A stretch of 64,000 nt of DNA from Arthrobacter sp. FW306-07-I (GTDB lineage Bacteria > Actinomycetota > Actinomycetes > Actinomycetales > Micrococcaceae), in contig NZ_CP084550.1 of assembly GCF_021800405.1 (NCBI RefSeq), positions 1,178,001-1,242,000 on the forward strand. The letters run 5' to 3'. Numbering within the stretch: the first letter of the stretch is position 1; every line of letters begins with the position of its first letter. The position numbers and the translations under genes are program-made. The notes beneath the pieces are model-generated. The model did not search any database and was not told the origin of the DNA. It saw only the letters and a list, made by a program, of their open reading frames with translations. Below are positions 61,109 to 64,000 of the stretch, one piece after another.

Positions 61109-62004
61109 TCAGCGGGCCTGTGCCTCCGCTGTCGCCTTGATGCTGGCCAGGAGCTCGGTCTGGCTGCGCTCGGAGATTTTCATGACCAGCGCGTCAACCG
61201 CGGCCTCTGCCATGTTCCGGGGTACGACGTCCGAGCGCATGCTCAGCCTGGTCCAGCCGTTCGCCGGTGCCACTTCCACCGTGAACACCGGGCCAAGGGC
61301 CGCCTTGGAGGTGAAGCGCTCATTTCGGGTGAACTCGGTGTACTCGTGCGTTGTCTTCAGCGGGATCCCCAGGACTTTCCACGCGGCCTGAAAGGTGGTG
61401 CCCACACCTTCGGGGGTGGTCTTCAACTCCGAGATCTGCACGTCCGGGCCCAGCCAGACGCGGGGATCCCTGACCAGGTCGAAGACCTGCGGCAGCGGGG
61501 CGTCGATGGTGACGGAGCCGGACCATGTCAGGTTCTGCGTAAACTTCGCTTCGCTTTCGGGTGACGCCTTCATCCCGGCCTCCACCAGGCTCTTGACGTT
61601 GGCAACCATGCCTTGGATATCCGTTTCCGCCCACCGTGCGAACAGGGCCTGAGCGGGTACCCGGACCAGGGGTGCGGGGATGTCCAGGGTTTCCTCGACG
61701 GTCAACTCGGTCCCGGCCTCCACCGGCTCCAGCGTGAAGGTGAGCGTGGGCCCTACCGATGTGCCGGAAACAATGCGCTTGTTGGGAACCACTTCCCGGT
61801 ACTGGTGGGTCACGTGCATGGGAATGCCCCATGTCTTGGCGACCAGCGCGCGGAGGTGCCTTCGCCCCCGGGTTTGAGGTCCAGTTGGGTGACGTCGCTG
61901 TCCCCGGGGAAAGCCTTCATCCAGTTCGTAGGGTCACTGAGAAATGAGAACACCCTGTCCACCGGGGCGTTGATCCTGGTGCTCCGAATAACGTTCCTGG
62001 TCAT
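61109..62004 (-). pseudogene. Two-domain SRPBCC protein gene with a frameshift
   Basis: The ATG at 62004 follows AAGGAG and begins an SRPBCC domain (IRSTRINAPVDRVFSFLSDP). After LDLKPGGEGTSA the frame changes near 61847-61853, where GCGCGCG reads; the first frame hits a stop soon after, while the other frame continues as LVAKTWGIPMHVTHQYREVV and a second SRPBCC domain (SVTIDAPLPQVFDLVRDPRVW). Removal of two bases, or addition of one, in the CG run restores a product of about 298 residues. It could be a true mutation, a phase-variable run or a sequencing error. Confidence 0.8.
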
Positions 62005-62139
62005 GTCCTGTCTCCTTATCCGGCAGGAGCCTGGGTCCTGCCCTGCCTTCCAGTCCAGTCCCGGGGGCAGGTGCGGAAAAAGAGGAGAAGGTCCTTGCGC
62101 GGGTAATGCCACCCGGTAGCAGGATCACGCGGAATGGCG

Positions 62140-62526
62140 TCACGGCAGGACCTTGCGCCCCCTGGGCTCCTTGGGCTCTTTTGGCGGCAGGGACGCGACG
62201 TAGGCCAGTGCCTTCTCAGCCCATGCCCGCGCCCGGGTCTCGTCGCCGTCGCCCTCTTCATTCCACACTTCCGGCAGCCCGGTGTACCCGCCCATCGGCC
62301 GGTCCGCAGGGCCGAACGGCACGGTCCGCTCAGAGGACTCCAGCAGCTCCTTGTCCTCCCGGGAGAGCTTGACCCCGATGGTGGCGCCGAACAGCCCGGC
62401 GAACATGTTGCCGTTGACGAACGCCCCCAGGTTGCCGAACATCGGCTTCACCACCACGCCCGGGTGGTCGGGGACCACGCGCCGGAACCGCTCTTTCTCT
62501 TCCTCTGTTGCCTTGGGCATTTCCAT
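62140..62526 (-). CDS. TfoX N-terminal domain protein
   Basis: The 128-residue protein has the TfoX/Sxy N-domain pattern: VVVKPMFGNLGAFVNGNMFAGLFGATIGVKL at about 25-55, followed by helix and AWAEKALAYVASLP at the end. TfoX proteins regulate competence in proteobacteria; single-domain actinobacterial members have no known role. An in-frame second ATG two codons on is possible. It is a single gene between the SRPBCC pseudogene and the lipoprotein. Confidence 0.82.
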   Translation of the reverse strand: MEMPKATEEEKERFRRVVPDHPGVVVKPMFGNLGAFVNGNMFAGLFGATIGVKLSREDKELLESSERTVPFGPADRPMGGYTGLPEVWNEEGDGDETRARAWAEKALAYVASLPPKEPKEPRGRKVLP

Positions 62527-62766
62527 GGCTTCACCTTCCGGTGGCAGGGGTCTGTTCCGCAGGATCTCGATGCAGGATATGCCTGTTTGCCGGCGGGGGA
62601 TAGGGTCGGCCGGTGCCAGGGCGCAGTCGGTAATTGATCGGCCTTTGAGCAGGTCAAACTTCCCCAGCGAGTGCTATACCTGACCGTAGGCAACTAAATC
62701 TTTTGGCTGCCTGCGCAGGGCGGATTGGCTAGGATCCGGGACGTCCCCGGGGGGCTGGAGGCAAGA

Positions 62767-63267
62767 GTGCTGAACACGCCGGCCCGGGCCCCGGCCGCAG
62801 ACATTCCGGTCCGGCGCGGCGAAAAGCCTGGGCTCCTGGCCCTCGCCGCGCTCGCCGTCCTCAGCCTCGCTTTCGTCGCCGGCTGCAGCGGCGGCACCAG
62901 CCAGACGGTCTCCGGCGCAGTGAAGGACAGCTCCTCCGCCGTTGCCACCGCCGGGATCGCCCTGCGGCAGGACATGGACGGCAAACTGACCCGCGCAGCA
63001 GCATCGACCACCCTTGACGATGAGCTCAAGGAGATCCAGACCAGCCGGAGCGCAATCCTGAAGCTCTCCCCGGCCACCCAGGGAGACCGCGAAACGCAGA
63101 AGCAGGCATTGGAGGTGCTGGACAAGTGCGCGGCGGGGTTCGCCACCGCCCGCGCCGCATTGGCAGCAAACGACGGCGGCACCCCCTCCCTCCCCGACGG
63201 TGACAAGGCGCTTGCGGACGCGCAGGACGCCCTCAAGCAGCTCGAAGGCAAGGTGGGGGACAAGTGA
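62767..63267 (+). CDS. Lipoprotein coupled to an Nramp-like transporter
   Basis: The GTG at 62767 follows GGAGG by 5 nt and gives 166 residues. A signal region of basic residues and LLALAALAVLSLAFVAGC ends in lipobox VAGC (C40), so the protein should be lipid-anchored outside the membrane. The mature part is mainly helical (TLDDELKEIQTSRSAIL, TQKQALEVLDKCAAGFATARAAL split over two helices) and resembles no family that I know. Its stop overlaps the transporter start (GTGA), so the two are made together. A role in metal capture is only a guess. Confidence 0.75.
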   Translation: MLNTPARAPAADIPVRRGEKPGLLALAALAVLSLAFVAGCSGGTSQTVSGAVKDSSSAVATAGIALRQDMDGKLTRAAASTTLDDELKEIQTSRSAILKLSPATQGDRETQKQALEVLDKCAAGFATARAALAANDGGTPSLPDGDKALADAQDALKQLEGKVGDK

Positions 63268-64000
63268 AACGGCTGCTCGGCGTCGCGCTCGGGATCCTGA
63301 CCGCCATTGGCGGGTTCGTGGACATCGGGGACCTGGTGACCAACGCCGTCGTCGGTTCCCGCTTTGGCCTGTCCCTGGTGTGGGTGGTGGCTGTGGGCGT
63401 CGTGGGAATCATCCTGTTCGCGAACATGTCCGGCAGGGTTGCAGCGGTGTCAGGCCGGGCCACCTTCGAGGTGATCCGCGAGCGGCTGGGGCCACGGGCC
63501 GGGCTGGCCAATCTCTCGGCGTCGTTCCTGATCAACCTGATGACCGTCACCGCGGAGATCGGCGGCGTGGCCCTGGCCCTGCAGCTGGCCAGCAGCGTCT
63601 ACTACCTGCTGTGGATTCCCGTGGCCGCCGTGGCGGTGTGGCTGGTGATCTGGCGGGTCCGGTTCTCCATCATGGAAAACGTCACAGGCCTGCTGGGGCT
63701 GACCCTGATGGTGTTCGCGGTGGCACTGTTCCTGCTCAAGCCCGACTGGGCGTCCCTTGCCGGGCAGCTGGCGCCGGCCGTGCCGCAGCAGGAAACGGTG
63801 TGGACGTACAGCTACTACGCCATCGCCCTCTTCGGTGCGGCCATGACCCCGTACGAGGTCTTTTTCTTCTCCTCCGGTGCCGTGGAGGAAGGATGGACGG
63901 TTAAGGATCTGATGCAGGAGCGGATCAACGTCCTGGTGGGGTTCCCGCTGGGTGGTTTGCTGTCCGTGGCCATCGCCGCGTGCGCCACTGTGGTCCTCCT
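63264..64000 (+). CDS. Nramp-related divalent metal transporter, partial at the window end
   Basis: From the GTG at 63264 the frame stays open to the last base (245 codons). The protein has the Nramp layout: TM1 with GILTAIGGFVDIGDLVTNAV, several hydrophobic segments, and TM6 with FGAAMTPYEVFFFSSGAVEEG. The canonical TM1 metal motif DPGN reads DIGD (residues 20-23), and the TM6 MPH motif reads MTPYE (194-198). The C-terminal part lies beyond the window. It may carry manganese, magnesium or another ion; the altered motifs prevent a firm call. It is translationally coupled to the upstream lipoprotein. Confidence 0.78.
   Translation, partial: MKRLLGVALGILTAIGGFVDIGDLVTNAVVGSRFGLSLVWVVAVGVVGIILFANMSGRVAAVSGRATFEVIRERLGPRAGLANLSASFLINLMTVTAEIGGVALALQLASSVYYLLWIPVAAVAVWLVIWRVRFSIMENVTGLLGLTLMVFAVALFLLKPDWASLAGQLAPAVPQQETVWTYSYYAIALFGAAMTPYEVFFFSSGAVEEGWTVKDLMQERINVLVGFPLGGLLSVAIAACATVVL

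Overview
The window looks like chromosomal DNA of a high-GC Gram-positive soil bacterium, most likely Arthrobacter/Pseudarthrobacter (Micrococcales). Support: high GC with G/C-biased third positions, frequent GTG/TTG starts, 1-17 nt overlaps between operon genes, many one-component regulators (LacI, GntR, IclR, DeoR, TetR, GAF type), actinobacterial lipoproteins, and a Gfo/Idh/MocA dehydrogenase that I recall as close to the levoglucosan dehydrogenase of Pseudarthrobacter. I see no tRNA, rRNA, CRISPR array, insertion sequence or phage gene. Identification is by motif reading and memory of families; nothing was searched.

Layout. 0-5 kb: the accessory half of a propane/acetone-monooxygenase-type cluster (amidohydrolase, MIP18-like assembly protein, zinc alcohol dehydrogenase, small ABM protein) divergent from its GAF/Fis regulator, but with no monooxygenase. 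5-10.5 kb: haloacid dehalogenase, flavin reductase, a maleate isomerase/MatC carrier pair with IclR regulator, and a GntR-UTRA regulator. 10.6-19.9 kb: a LacI-controlled sugar operon (unknown protein, binding protein, ATPase, permease, two Gfo/Idh/MocA dehydrogenases, a TIM-barrel isomerase, an ABM protein) with three tandem operators and bracketed by two near-identical hairpins; levoglucosan is the best substrate guess. 20-23 kb: methyltransferase and a TetR/SnoaL/NmrA unit. 23.3-27.6 kb: DeoR-controlled four-carbon acid sugar catabolism (KdgT permease, DUF1537 kinase, PdxA2). 28.4-36.2 kb: a peptide-type ABC transporter operon containing a gamma-glutamyltransferase without signal peptide, closed by a GntR regulator.

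36-46 kb is a secretory and surface region: lipase, two paralogous subtilases, a Tat-exported beta-helix protein, hemerythrin, PhoD phosphatase, and decayed genes (an alpha/beta hydrolase with an in-frame stop, and a C-terminal hydrolase fossil). 46-51 kb: GAF/winged-helix regulator divergent from a flavin monooxygenase with an NTF2-like N-terminal extension plus a butanediol-type dehydrogenase. 50.7-58.9 kb: a candidate hypoxia/redox module, with a GerMN lipoprotein behind a near-consensus DosR box, then ABM protein, methyltransferase, Mg-type P-ATPase, a DosS-like histidine kinase and a DosR-like regulator. 59-64 kb: membrane protein, TDT/SLAC1 transporter, a frameshifted two-domain SRPBCC gene, a TfoX-N protein, and a lipoprotein translationally coupled to an Nramp-related transporter that runs off the window and has non-canonical metal-site motifs.

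The best leads for something new are the monooxygenase-less accessory cluster, the unknown first gene of the LacI operon, the DosR-box/P-ATPase/DosRS neighbourhood, and the lipoprotein plus variant Nramp pair.
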